In this document: positions 52,101-58,926 of the stretch, in pieces
Layout: every line of letters begins with the position of its first letter
Numbering within the stretch: position 1 is the stretch's first letter
Source of the DNA: Dactylosporangium vinaceum
GTDB lineage: Bacteria; Actinomycetota; Actinomycetes; Mycobacteriales; Micromonosporaceae
Direction: 5' to 3'
Assembly (NCBI RefSeq): GCF_019904175.1
Contig: NZ_CP061913.1
Span: 5,332,001-5,396,000, forward strand
DNA: 64,000 nt
Made by a program: the position numbers and the translations under genes
The notes under the pieces: generated by a model
Told to the model about the DNA's origin: nothing
What the model saw: only the letters and a program-made list of their open reading frames with translations
Database searches by the model: none

Positions 52101-52464
52101 CGCGCAGCGGCGACTGGTCGTCGGTGATGTGCATGTCGGTCATCTGCGCGAACGCGGTGATCGCGTACGTCGGCGTGTAGGGCGTCCCGCCGAGATCGGC
52201 CCGGATCGTGTGCAGCTCCGGCGCCCCCTCGACCAGCTGCGCGTACCCGCCGTCACCGCCCGGCCCGATGAGCACGGTGCGTCGCAGTGTGGTCCGGTCC
52301 GCCGGGGCCAGCCAGGGCGGCGCCCCGTCGGCGGCGGCCGCGGCGGCCAGCCCGGGGGCCGGCCCACCGGCCACGGCGGGGCTCGTCAGCCCGCCGGCAT
52401 CGATCGCCGCGGCCACCACACCGGCGCCGGTGGCGGCCAGCAGGTTACGGCGCGTCATCCTCAT
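49138..52464 (-). CDS. Tat-exported metallophosphoesterase with lectin-like propeller and PASTA domain
   Basis: The 1108-residue protein has a Tat signal (MTRRNLLAATGAG), a large calcineurin-like phosphoesterase domain (D110-M-H112 in QMTDMHITDD, GDSVDN, FGNHD, VNGHNH), then from about residue 565 to 905 repeated blocks of the form DGRIELFGxN ... VQxxPGxWxGxGWxxLDG, a PLL/tachylectin-like beta-propeller. An Ig-like stretch and a C-terminal PASTA-like domain (VPNVLSWPEADATSAITAAG) follow. The catalytic part matches the TIGR03767-type phosphoesterases. PASTA domains usually bind peptidoglycan. AAGGAGG precedes ATG 52464. Confidence 0.9.
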   Translation of the reverse strand: MRMTRRNLLAATGAGVVAAAIDAGGLTSPAVAGGPAPGLAAAAAADGAPPWLAPADRTTLRRTVLIGPGGDGGYAQLVEGAPELHTIRADLGGTPYTPTYAITAFAQMTDMHITDDQSPLRVEFLDAYADPGPPHNGTYPTSKAYRPQESLTTHVVDAMCRAIALTGRGPLTNLPLAFTVVTGDSVDNTQYNEVRWYIDLLDGGRTVTPNSGSPTLDHSVSSDALGLDVHYWHAANKAFEQSNTRGPGLDKYFQAGFPEVKQMPYAARKPFTANGLGMPWYAVFGNHDALVQGNVPVDSTFLDFFFINVRDFAVGGFKPSGMPGLPDEISDAADIFDLVEAGLFAGFAGVDVPADANRRLLTKQQFINEHFTTTGTPAGHGLHKDDSRAYYVMPLSFADLVVHIVLDTPNTAGGAGGIIKGDQYRWIEQQLLNNSTRYIGTDGKLKTQTGVADRLMVIYSHHTLDSMHNFWSSMSTGPVRKPPSDHRVEAPERPGDVYTGDDLKALLLRFPNVIMHVNGHNHKNRINAWPRAATSPVPGGFWEISTAAHIDWPVQSRLFDIAAGRGTISIFTTMIDIDAPLSFGGDTSGPKPLAALSREMAANDIQERDGGTTKRRGRNLDRNTQLLLPAPFALPAVHEWGASVAVAVNKDGRTELFGVNGSGTVFRRPQTPGTGLDLPRWDGSEWVALDGPAMRVVAACTGQDGRIELYALNQLGYVYVRVQPAANTWAGSGWTQLDGQLTSLAAARNADGRIELFGTNAADSVFHRVQSSPGSWAGTGWQALDGGLTQVAAAGNDDGRLSLFGVNALGAAFLRQQVTPGNWSGSGWVQFSDPNGVYGPMTTVSAALDFTAATQDVYTTKGHGQVFRWRQPSKNAAALSGPAWLDGTLSEVAVNAGLELFGVAGDGRVFHRIRNILGTQGEWGAWSELGGVLRPADATHSLPIATSPGDITSARGVPVDRTLSVQRGTAPYIWQISGLPAGLTASSAGRITGTPTGAGSAETLVTATVWDFYGIANQFSFTWRVVVTVPNVLSWPEADATSAITAAGLVVGKRSTVNNCVDKGSVQVQHPQGGAAATLGSAVDITISTCESTGNPGGGGTKPPVNPK

Positions 52465-52577
52465 ACGTCGTGCCTCCTTCATGATCGCACTGCCGCTGCG
52501 ACGTTCCATGCCGTTCCATCGCCGTGTACCGGCTTGGAACACGCCTGCTACGTCAGCCATTCGTGAAGGAGATGCCC

Positions 52578-53753
52578 ATGGACCTCGCCGTCGAGGTGCC
52601 GCCCGCACAGATCCCCGCGGCCCTGCGCGGCCTGGCCCCGTTCGCGCTGCGCCTGCCCGCCGAGGGCGACGAGCCCCGGCCCCTGCCGCCCGCGGCCGAG
52701 ACGGCGCTGCTGGACCTCGTGGAGGACGCCGCCGCCCGGTCCGGCGTGCGGCCACTGGGCCGGGCCGACGTGGCGGGCACGCCCACCGGCGACGGGTCAC
52801 TGCGCGTGACCGCCCGGGTCGAGCTGCGCCCGCCGATCGCCCTGCCGCCGCTCGACGCCGTCACCGTCAGCCTGACCGAGCTGCCCGCCGACCCGCCGGA
52901 CGCCGACGCCGTGCTGGAGCTGCTGCGCGGACGGTTCGCCACCCTGTCCGATGTGGACCGCCCGGCGGCCCGAGGTGACGTCGTGCGGTTCGCGATCGCC
53001 GTGGACGGCGCTTCGAAGCCCGCACCTGTACTGCGATACGTCATCGGCTCCGCGACGCTGCTCGCCGGCGGTGTCGCCGCCGCGCCCGACCTGGTCGCCG
53101 CCCTGGCCGAGTCACTGCCGGGCCTGCGCGCCGGCGACACCGCCCGGCTCGCCGCGGCCGGGGTGCGGCTCACGGTGACGGTCCACGGCGTGCAGGAGCG
53201 CCACCGGCCGCCGCTCGACGACGCGTTCGCCGGCCTCGTTGATGCGTTCGAGACCATCGACGACCTGCGCGACACGCTGCGCCACCGGCACGAGCACGCC
53301 ACCCGGGCGGTGCGCCGCTACGCCGTGCGCGAGGCCGTCCTCGACACCCTGCTCGCCGCCGCACCCGTCGCGGCCCCGCCGGCCCTGGTCGCCGACGAGG
53401 TCGCCCGCCGGCGCCGGTGGATGACGGCCCGCCTGCTGCAGGAGGGCACAAGCCTGGAGGCGTACCTGGAAGCCGCCGGCCGCACCGCCGAGGACGTCGA
53501 CACCGAGATCCGCACCGCGGCCGTCGAGCGCATCCGCCGCCAGCTGCTGCTCGACGCCGTGGCCGCGGCCGCGGGCATCACCGAGCCCGACGACGACAGG
53601 CGCCGCAGCCAGGCACTGCGGGCCGCGGTCAGCGCGGTGCGCCTCACCGGACCCGGCGGCGAGCGCCTCGACCTGGCGGCCCTGGTCGGCGCCGCACCGG
53701 GGTCAGTGCAGCCGGCGCCGGCGCCGCACGAGCAGGAGCGAGAGCCCGCCTAG
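52578..53753 (+). CDS. Trigger factor-like protein lacking the ribosome-binding domain
   Basis: The 391-residue protein aligns by eye with the middle and C-terminus of trigger factor: VLELLRGRFATLSDVDRPAARGD, a shortened FKBP-like middle, VTVHGVQERHRPPLDDAFA, FETIDDLRDTLRHR and PPALVADEVARRR ... YLEAAGRTAEDV. The N-terminal ribosome-docking signature GFRxGKxP is absent, as is most of domain I, and usual trigger factor is about 430-470 residues. It could be a dedicated chaperone or peptidyl-prolyl isomerase-like protein. AAGGAG precedes ATG 52578. It is divergent from the phosphoesterase; its 3' end overlaps the LPMO gene by 51 bases. Confidence 0.82.
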   Translation: MDLAVEVPPAQIPAALRGLAPFALRLPAEGDEPRPLPPAAETALLDLVEDAAARSGVRPLGRADVAGTPTGDGSLRVTARVELRPPIALPPLDAVTVSLTELPADPPDADAVLELLRGRFATLSDVDRPAARGDVVRFAIAVDGASKPAPVLRYVIGSATLLAGGVAAAPDLVAALAESLPGLRAGDTARLAAAGVRLTVTVHGVQERHRPPLDDAFAGLVDAFETIDDLRDTLRHRHEHATRAVRRYAVREAVLDTLLAAAPVAAPPALVADEVARRRRWMTARLLQEGTSLEAYLEAAGRTAEDVDTEIRTAAVERIRRQLLLDAVAAAAGITEPDDDRRRSQALRAAVSAVRLTGPGGERLDLAALVGAAPGSVQPAPAPHEQEREPA

Positions 53754-54635
53754 CGCGAGCACCGCCGCCCCACCCATCCCGGCGAGGACCGGCGTCGACG
53801 CGATCTCGGACGCGGCGGCGAGCCGCGGCGCACCGGCCGACGGGGCCGCACCGCCGCCGTCACCGGGCGCGGCGCCGAGTGCGGCGTTCGCCACGGCCGA
53901 GGGCCGGCCGGTGGTGCCGGCGGGCGGCACCGGAGAACCCGCCGGCGCCGCCGGGGCCGTCGTGGTGGTGGCGGCGGCGAACACCACGTCGGAGCACGAG
54001 TAGTAGGTGTCCGCGGTGCTGCTGTTCTGCCAGATCGTGTACATCACGTGCGGGCCGGTCCTGCCCTTCGGCAGCGCCCCCTTGATCGTGTACGCGCCGT
54101 CCACCACCGCCGGGTCCGTCGCGCTGAGCAGCGGCACCGTCTCCAGGTCGGCCCAGCGCAGTGGCCGGCCCGGCGAGTACCCGTCATTGGTCAGGTAGAT
54201 GCGGAAGGTTCCCTTGTGCGGGATCGTCTCGGTGTACCGGAACGTGAACGCCGCCCCGGCGGTGAGCCTTGTCGAGGGCCAGTCCGCGCGGGCCAGGTCG
54301 AGACCCCTGTAGGCGTCGATTCCGCCGCTGCACAGCTTCCCGTCGGGGATGACCTGCCGATCGCGCCCGTTCACCCCGGCCACCCGGATGTTGTCCCAGT
54401 CGGCGACGTCGGCCCCGGCCGCCCGCGCGGCCTGGCACGCGGCCGACCCCTTCTGCTGCGCCGTACCCGCACCACACGCGTAGGCCCGGCTCACCGGCGT
54501 CGACGGCGCCCCGTGCGCCTGCGCGGCACCCGCCGGCCCGGCCAGCGCCGCCACCCCACCGACAAGCAGCGCGGCGATCCCGGCCGACGTACGCCGCGCG
54601 ATCACGGCGACAGCCCCAAACCTCGACTCGTCCAC
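53703..54635 (-). CDS. AA10 lytic polysaccharide monooxygenase with C-terminal membrane anchor
   Basis: The 310-residue protein has a signal peptide ending AGAAQA before His41 (HGAPSTPVSR), which would be the N-terminal copper-brace His after cleavage. The second ligand is His140 in TETIPHKGTFRIY, and the AA10 blocks WADLETVPLL, HVMYTIWQNSSTADTYYSCSDVVF are present. In place of a CBM it has an Ala/Pro/Gly-rich linker and a membrane helix (VLAGMGGAAVLALGGLSLLLV) with RRRRRLH. It should oxidise chitin or cellulose while attached to the cell. The GTG at 54635 is the called start; a later GTG would shorten the n-region. Confidence 0.93.
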   Translation of the reverse strand: MDESRFGAVAVIARRTSAGIAALLVGGVAALAGPAGAAQAHGAPSTPVSRAYACGAGTAQQKGSAACQAARAAGADVADWDNIRVAGVNGRDRQVIPDGKLCSGGIDAYRGLDLARADWPSTRLTAGAAFTFRYTETIPHKGTFRIYLTNDGYSPGRPLRWADLETVPLLSATDPAVVDGAYTIKGALPKGRTGPHVMYTIWQNSSTADTYYSCSDVVFAAATTTTAPAAPAGSPVPPAGTTGRPSAVANAALGAAPGDGGGAAPSAGAPRLAAASEIASTPVLAGMGGAAVLALGGLSLLLVRRRRRLH

Positions 54636-54691
54636 CCCGGTGGTACGCAGAGCCGGCCGCCAAGGTTCACTTGTCGCCGGGGGTATGGCGA

Positions 54692-55006
54692 ATGGATCAG
54701 CACCGCGCCCGGATGCAGGAGCCGGTGACGGCGGAGCGCTACGCGCTGTGGACAGCGGAGCAGCGCGCCGGGATCGAGATCGTGAACGGCCTGGTGCTGG
54801 CGGGTCCGAGCGCCTCCAAGCGACACAACCGCCTGGCCAGGCTGCTGGCGAACACCCTGGACGCCGCCGTCGGGCCGGACTGGAATGCCGACACCGGTGG
54901 CGACGTCCGGCTGCAGGATGTGCCGTTGACCAACTGCCGCATCTTCACCGATGTCGTGAAGCTGACCGCTCCCTTCCTGTTCGAGGCCGATCTCACCCGG
55001 CTGTGA
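54692..55006 (+). pseudogene. Uma2-family (DUF820) endonuclease-like gene with internal deletion
   Basis: The 104 residues begin like Uma2 proteins: ERYALWTAEQRAGIEIVNG, SKRHNRLARLLANTLDAAV and DVRLQDVPLTN. Intact relatives continue with RRPDVVVY and the EVVSPGS-type catalytic region of about 80 residues. Here the protein jumps to a C-terminal-like TDVVKLTAPFLFEADLTRL and stops. The acidic active site is missing, so a large in-frame deletion is likely. The start is ATG 54692 or 54713. Confidence 0.6.
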
Positions 55007-55124
55007 TCGGCGCGGCAAGCGGTCGAATCGGACTGACTGGTGGCGAATGGGGGTAATTCCCTGAGTCGCGATGCTCCGCCAGGTGGAATCATCGATGCTT
55101 GTCATCGTCTTGGGGGAGGTCGTG

Positions 55125-56306
55125 ATGGGGAAAGCCGGGCGAGCGCTTGGCGCACTGGCCGTCGCACTGCTGATTGGTGCGGCCGTCGCCGGGTGCGGGT
55201 CGTCGGCGGGTGGCTCGGCGCCGGCCGGGGCTGCTCCCGCGGTGTCGGACCCGCACGCGGGGCACGGGTCGGCGCCGCCGCCCGCGCCGTTGCGCAGCGG
55301 TGAGCGGTTCCAGAACCTGGGCATGCCCGTCGCGTACACGCCGAAGGCGCCCAACGGCGGGACCGACGAGTACCGGTGCTTCCTGGTGGACCCGAAGCTG
55401 ACGAAGACCGCGTTTCTGACCGGGAGCCAGTTCGTGCCGCAGAACGCGGCGATCGTCCACCACGCGATCTTCTTCCGGATCGCGCCCGAGCACGCCGATC
55501 AGGCCCGCAAGCTCGACGCCGACTCGCCGGGCGAGGGCTGGACGTGCTTCGGGGACTCCGGGGTGACGGGCGACGCGTGGGTCGCGTCGTGGGCGCCCGG
55601 GGCCGACGAGACGCTGCTCGCCCCGAACCTGGGCTACCCGATGCCGCCCGGCAGCCTGATGGTGATGCAGGTGCACTACAACCTGCTGGCCAGCGGCGGC
55701 AGCGCGGCCGGCTCCGATCAGTCGAGCATCCGGCTGCGGCTGAACGACGACGCCGCGGCGATGAGCCCGCTGCAGACCGGGCTGCTGCCCGCGCCCATCG
55801 AGCTGCCGTGCACCGCGGGTGAGACGGGCGCGCTGTGCGATCGGGCCGCCGCGGTGGCCGACGTCGGCAAGCGCTTCGGCGCCGAGATCGGCGGGCGCGA
55901 GGATCAGCTGGTCAAGCTGTGCAACCAGGGCGCACCGCCCGCGGCCGGCGTGACCCAGCACTGCGACCACAAGGTCCCGAAGGACGCCACGGTGTATGCG
56001 GTCGCCGGGCACATGCACCTGCTCGGGCGCTCCATCAAGATCGAGCTCAACCCGGGCACCGCCGGCGCGCGGACGCTGCTCGACGTGCCCAACTACAACT
56101 TCGACGACCAGGCGATCCATCCGCTCGACACCCCGGCGGCCGTGCACGCGGGCGACACGCTGCGGGTGACCTGCACCCACGACGCCGGACTGCGCGGGAT
56201 GCTGCCGCAGCTCAAGGGCACCGCGCCGCGCTACGTGGTGTGGGGTGACGGCACCAGCGACGAGATGTGCCTCGGCCTGGTCGTGATGGGCGGGGCCGGC
56301 CGCTAG
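55125..56306 (+). CDS. Lipoprotein resembling copper type II (PHM/DBM-like) monooxygenase
   Basis: The 393-residue protein has a lipoprotein signal ending in the lipobox VAGC and a Ser/Gly/His-rich spacer. The body contains the six copper ligands of peptidylglycine alpha-hydroxylating and dopamine beta-monooxygenases in order: H112-H113 (HHAIFF), H184 (QVHYN), H296 and H298 (GHMHLLG), and M381 (DEMCLG). Spacings are of the same order as in PHM. Several cysteines could form disulfides. It may hydroxylate an unknown substrate on the cell surface. GGGGGAGG at 55112-55119 precedes ATG 55125; a GTG at 55122 is possible. Confidence 0.85.
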   Translation: MGKAGRALGALAVALLIGAAVAGCGSSAGGSAPAGAAPAVSDPHAGHGSAPPPAPLRSGERFQNLGMPVAYTPKAPNGGTDEYRCFLVDPKLTKTAFLTGSQFVPQNAAIVHHAIFFRIAPEHADQARKLDADSPGEGWTCFGDSGVTGDAWVASWAPGADETLLAPNLGYPMPPGSLMVMQVHYNLLASGGSAAGSDQSSIRLRLNDDAAAMSPLQTGLLPAPIELPCTAGETGALCDRAAAVADVGKRFGAEIGGREDQLVKLCNQGAPPAAGVTQHCDHKVPKDATVYAVAGHMHLLGRSIKIELNPGTAGARTLLDVPNYNFDDQAIHPLDTPAAVHAGDTLRVTCTHDAGLRGMLPQLKGTAPRYVVWGDGTSDEMCLGLVVMGGAGR

Positions 56307-57073
56307 GAGCCGGTGGGGCCCGGCAGGTGGTAGACCACGAGCGTCTGCTCGGGGTGTTCGGCGACGTGGAAGGCGGCGTGCGACACGGTGATCGCGCCGA
56401 GACGGGGATGCCGGAGCCGCTTGCGGCCCGCATGGCTGAACTGGATGTCGTACTGCGCCCACCACGCCCGGACCTCCGGGCTCGCCGCGGTCAGGTCGGC
56501 CACCAGGCGGGCGACGCGCGGATGGGCGGGATGCCGTCCGGCGATCGCCCGCAGCCGGGCCACGATGCTGCGCGCCTCCTGCTCCCAGTCGACGAGTACC
56601 TCACGCGCGGCGGGCTCGGTCAGCATCCAGCGCACGACGTTGCCGCCCGGCGCGATCCCGCGGAACAGCTCGGCCGCGGCGTCGTTGACGGCCAGGACGT
56701 CGTAGCAGATGCCCGTCACATACGCGGGGTTGCCGCCCAGCAGCGCCGGAACGCCCGCGACCTCGGGCGCCACCTCCTCGGCGGCGTCCGGCTCCGGCGG
56801 CCCCACGCCACCGGCGAGGCGGCGCAGGTGCTCGTGCTCGGTCCGGGTCAGCCGCAGCGCCCGGGCCAGCGCGTCGAGCACCTGGCCGGACGGGCGCACG
56901 TCGCGGCCCTGCTCCAGGTAGGTGAGCCAGGTGGCGCTGATGCCGGCGAGCAGGGCCAGCTCCTCGCGGCGCAGGCCGGGCGTGCGCCGGCGCCCGGTGA
57001 CCGGCAGGCCCGCGTCGGCCGGTGCGATCCGCTCCCGCCGGCTGCGCAGGAACGCGCCCAGCTCCGTCGTCAC
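56303..57073 (-). CDS. XRE-family regulator with MmyB-like ligand domain
   Basis: The 256-residue protein has an N-terminal helix-turn-helix (RRTPGLRREELALLAGIS, ATWLTYLEQGRDVRPS) and a C-terminal MmyB-like domain (YVTGICYDVLAVNDAAAELF, WWAQYDIQFSHAGRKRLRHP, VYHLPGP) thought to bind small lipophilic molecules. In this widespread actinobacterial pair it controls the adjacent, divergent oxidoreductase. GGAGGTGTCAG precedes the GTG at 57073. Its end overlaps the copper lipoprotein gene by four bases. Confidence 0.93.
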   Translation of the reverse strand: MTTELGAFLRSRRERIAPADAGLPVTGRRRTPGLRREELALLAGISATWLTYLEQGRDVRPSGQVLDALARALRLTRTEHEHLRRLAGGVGPPEPDAAEEVAPEVAGVPALLGGNPAYVTGICYDVLAVNDAAAELFRGIAPGGNVVRWMLTEPAAREVLVDWEQEARSIVARLRAIAGRHPAHPRVARLVADLTAASPEVRAWWAQYDIQFSHAGRKRLRHPRLGAITVSHAAFHVAEHPEQTLVVYHLPGPTGS

Positions 57074-57140
57074 CTGACACCTCCGGTACTAGAATAAAGT
57101 GGCTCTGGATACCAGGCTACCGGCGCGCGAGGCTTGGTGC

Positions 57141-58193
57141 ATGCGTGCTTGGACAGTTGCCTCACCAGACGATGACCTGCGGCTCCGCGACGTTCCCGAG
57201 CCGGTGCTGCGCGGCGGTGGCGTGCTCGTGGAGGTGCTCGCCGCCCATGTGCCGGCGTACACGGGCAAGGTCGTGACGGGCCACCGCGGCGGCCTGCCCG
57301 TGCCCCTGACCCTCGGCCCGTCCTGCGTCGGGCGCGTGATCGAGGTCGCGCCCGACGTCTTCCACGTCGCCCCGGGCGACATCGTCGTGGACACCGCGCT
57401 GCTCGACGCCGGCGGCGGCGACGAGATCCTGGTCGGCTGGGTCGGCCTGGGCGGCTCCGGGGCCGGCGGCGAGCGCACCGACCGGATGCGCGCGCAGTGG
57501 CGCGACGGCGTCTTCGCGGAGCGGGCGCTGTGCGCCAAGGAGACGGTCGTCGAGCTGCCCGGTGCGGACGCCTACCCGGACCCGGCCCGGCTGGCGTTCC
57601 TGCCGTGGCTGTGCATCGCCGCCTCGGGCCTGCATGCGGCCGGACCGCTCGCCGGGCGCGACGTCGCCGTGATCGGCGCGACGGGCCAACTGGGCGGCGC
57701 GGCGGTCCTGGTCGCCCTCGCGGAGGGCGCGGCGACGGTGACGGCGGTGGGCCGCGGCCAGGCGGCCCTCGACCGGCTGGCCGCGCTCGGCCCGCGGGTG
57801 CGCACCCACCGGCTGACCGGCGACCGCGCGACCGATGCGGCCGGCATCGGCCCGGTCGACGTGGCCCTTGACGCTCTCGGTGCCACGCCGACACCCGATC
57901 CGACCCTGGCCGCCTACGACAGCCTCCGCGGCCGCGGCACCCTCGTGCTCGTCGGCGGCGTCCGCCAGGATTTGGCCATCCCGTACGGCGACCTGATGCA
58001 CCGCCGGCTGACCGTGCGCGGCTCCTGGATGAGCGACAACGCCACGGTGTCGACGGTCTGGCGCCTGGTCCGCTCCGGGCTGCTGGACCTCTCGGCGGTC
58101 GAGCTGCTCACCGTCGGCCTCGACCGGCCGGCCGCCGCCCTCGACCTGGCCGAGCGCACGACGGGGCTCGGCTTCGTGGCCCTCGTCCCCTGA
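57141..58193 (+). CDS. Zinc-independent MDR-type alcohol dehydrogenase/quinone oxidoreductase
   Basis: The 350-residue protein has the MDR layout: an N-terminal GroES-like domain (LVEVLAAHVPAYTGKVV, PLTLGPSCVGRVIEVAPDV) and a Rossmann domain with DVAVIGATGQLGGAAVLVAL. The zinc-binding cysteines of classical alcohol dehydrogenases are missing, so a quinone or enone reductase role is likelier. ATG 57141 with GAGG upstream. The 67 bases to the divergent XRE gene contain CCGGTA and TACCGG arms 34 bases apart. Confidence 0.88.
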   Translation: MRAWTVASPDDDLRLRDVPEPVLRGGGVLVEVLAAHVPAYTGKVVTGHRGGLPVPLTLGPSCVGRVIEVAPDVFHVAPGDIVVDTALLDAGGGDEILVGWVGLGGSGAGGERTDRMRAQWRDGVFAERALCAKETVVELPGADAYPDPARLAFLPWLCIAASGLHAAGPLAGRDVAVIGATGQLGGAAVLVALAEGAATVTAVGRGQAALDRLAALGPRVRTHRLTGDRATDAAGIGPVDVALDALGATPTPDPTLAAYDSLRGRGTLVLVGGVRQDLAIPYGDLMHRRLTVRGSWMSDNATVSTVWRLVRSGLLDLSAVELLTVGLDRPAAALDLAERTTGLGFVALVP

Positions 58194-58362
58194 CCGCGGC
58201 GCCGCCGGCCGGGCCGCGGGGGGTTCCGGGCGACCGTCCGGCGGGTGCGAGTACCACCGCCGGATCTTGGTTTGAATCCTGCGTGCCATCCTGCGGGTGT
58301 AGTCCTCGAGCGGGCGGCGGCGGGCCGGCGCGCGAGGATCGCGGGGACTCGGGAGGCCATAG

Positions 58363-58926
58363 GTGATCGCATTCGCGGGGGAGGGCGCGGGCGACCCGAT
58401 CGACCCCGGGGCGGCGCCCGGACCGGGGCGGCCGGTGGTCCGTCCCGGCCCCGACGGGTTCGCCGAGTGCTATCGGCAGAGCTTCACGGCATTGACCAAG
58501 CAGGTGTACGTCTACACGGGCGACCTCGGCCTGGCCCAGGAGCTCGTGCAGGAGGCGTTCTGCCGGGCGCTGCCGCGATGGAGGAAGGTCGCCGCCTACG
58601 ACGACCCGGTCGCGTGGATCCGGCGGGTGGCGTTCAACCTCGCCAACAACCGGTGGCGGCGCGAGCGGATCGCGGCCCGCTACGCCCGCAGCCATCGCGA
58701 GCAGCACGTCGACGGCCCGAGCCCGGACCGCGTGGCGGCCCTGGCCGCACTCGGCCGGCTCCCCGACGGGCAGCGGCGGGTCATCGTCCTGCACTACCTG
58801 GCGGACAAGTCGGTGGCGGAGATCGCCGCCGAGGAGGGCATTCCGATCGGCACGGTCAAGACGTGGCTGCGCCGCGGCCGGGAGGCCCTGGCCGGCCTGC
58901 TCGGGGGAGGGGAGCGCAATGTATGA
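58363..58926 (+). CDS. ECF sigma factor, SigE/SACE-like subgroup
   Basis: The 187-residue sigma factor has region 2 (FAECYRQSFTALTKQVYVYT, LAQELVQEAFCRALPRW, DPVAWIRRVAFNLANNRWRR) and region 4 (LPDGQRRVIVLHYLADKS, VAEIAAEEGIPIGTVKTWLRRG). This is the large actinobacterial group that pairs with a single-pass membrane protein rather than a zinc anti-sigma. The start is the GTG at 58363. Its stop overlaps the next gene by eight bases. Confidence 0.93.
   Translation: MIAFAGEGAGDPIDPGAAPGPGRPVVRPGPDGFAECYRQSFTALTKQVYVYTGDLGLAQELVQEAFCRALPRWRKVAAYDDPVAWIRRVAFNLANNRWRRERIAARYARSHREQHVDGPSPDRVAALAALGRLPDGQRRVIVLHYLADKSVAEIAAEEGIPIGTVKTWLRRGREALAGLLGGGERNV

Noticed and set aside
49645..52566. 973-codon plus frame antisense to the phosphoesterase
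   Set aside because: Same reason: low-complexity shadow of a real gene with clear domains on the other strand.
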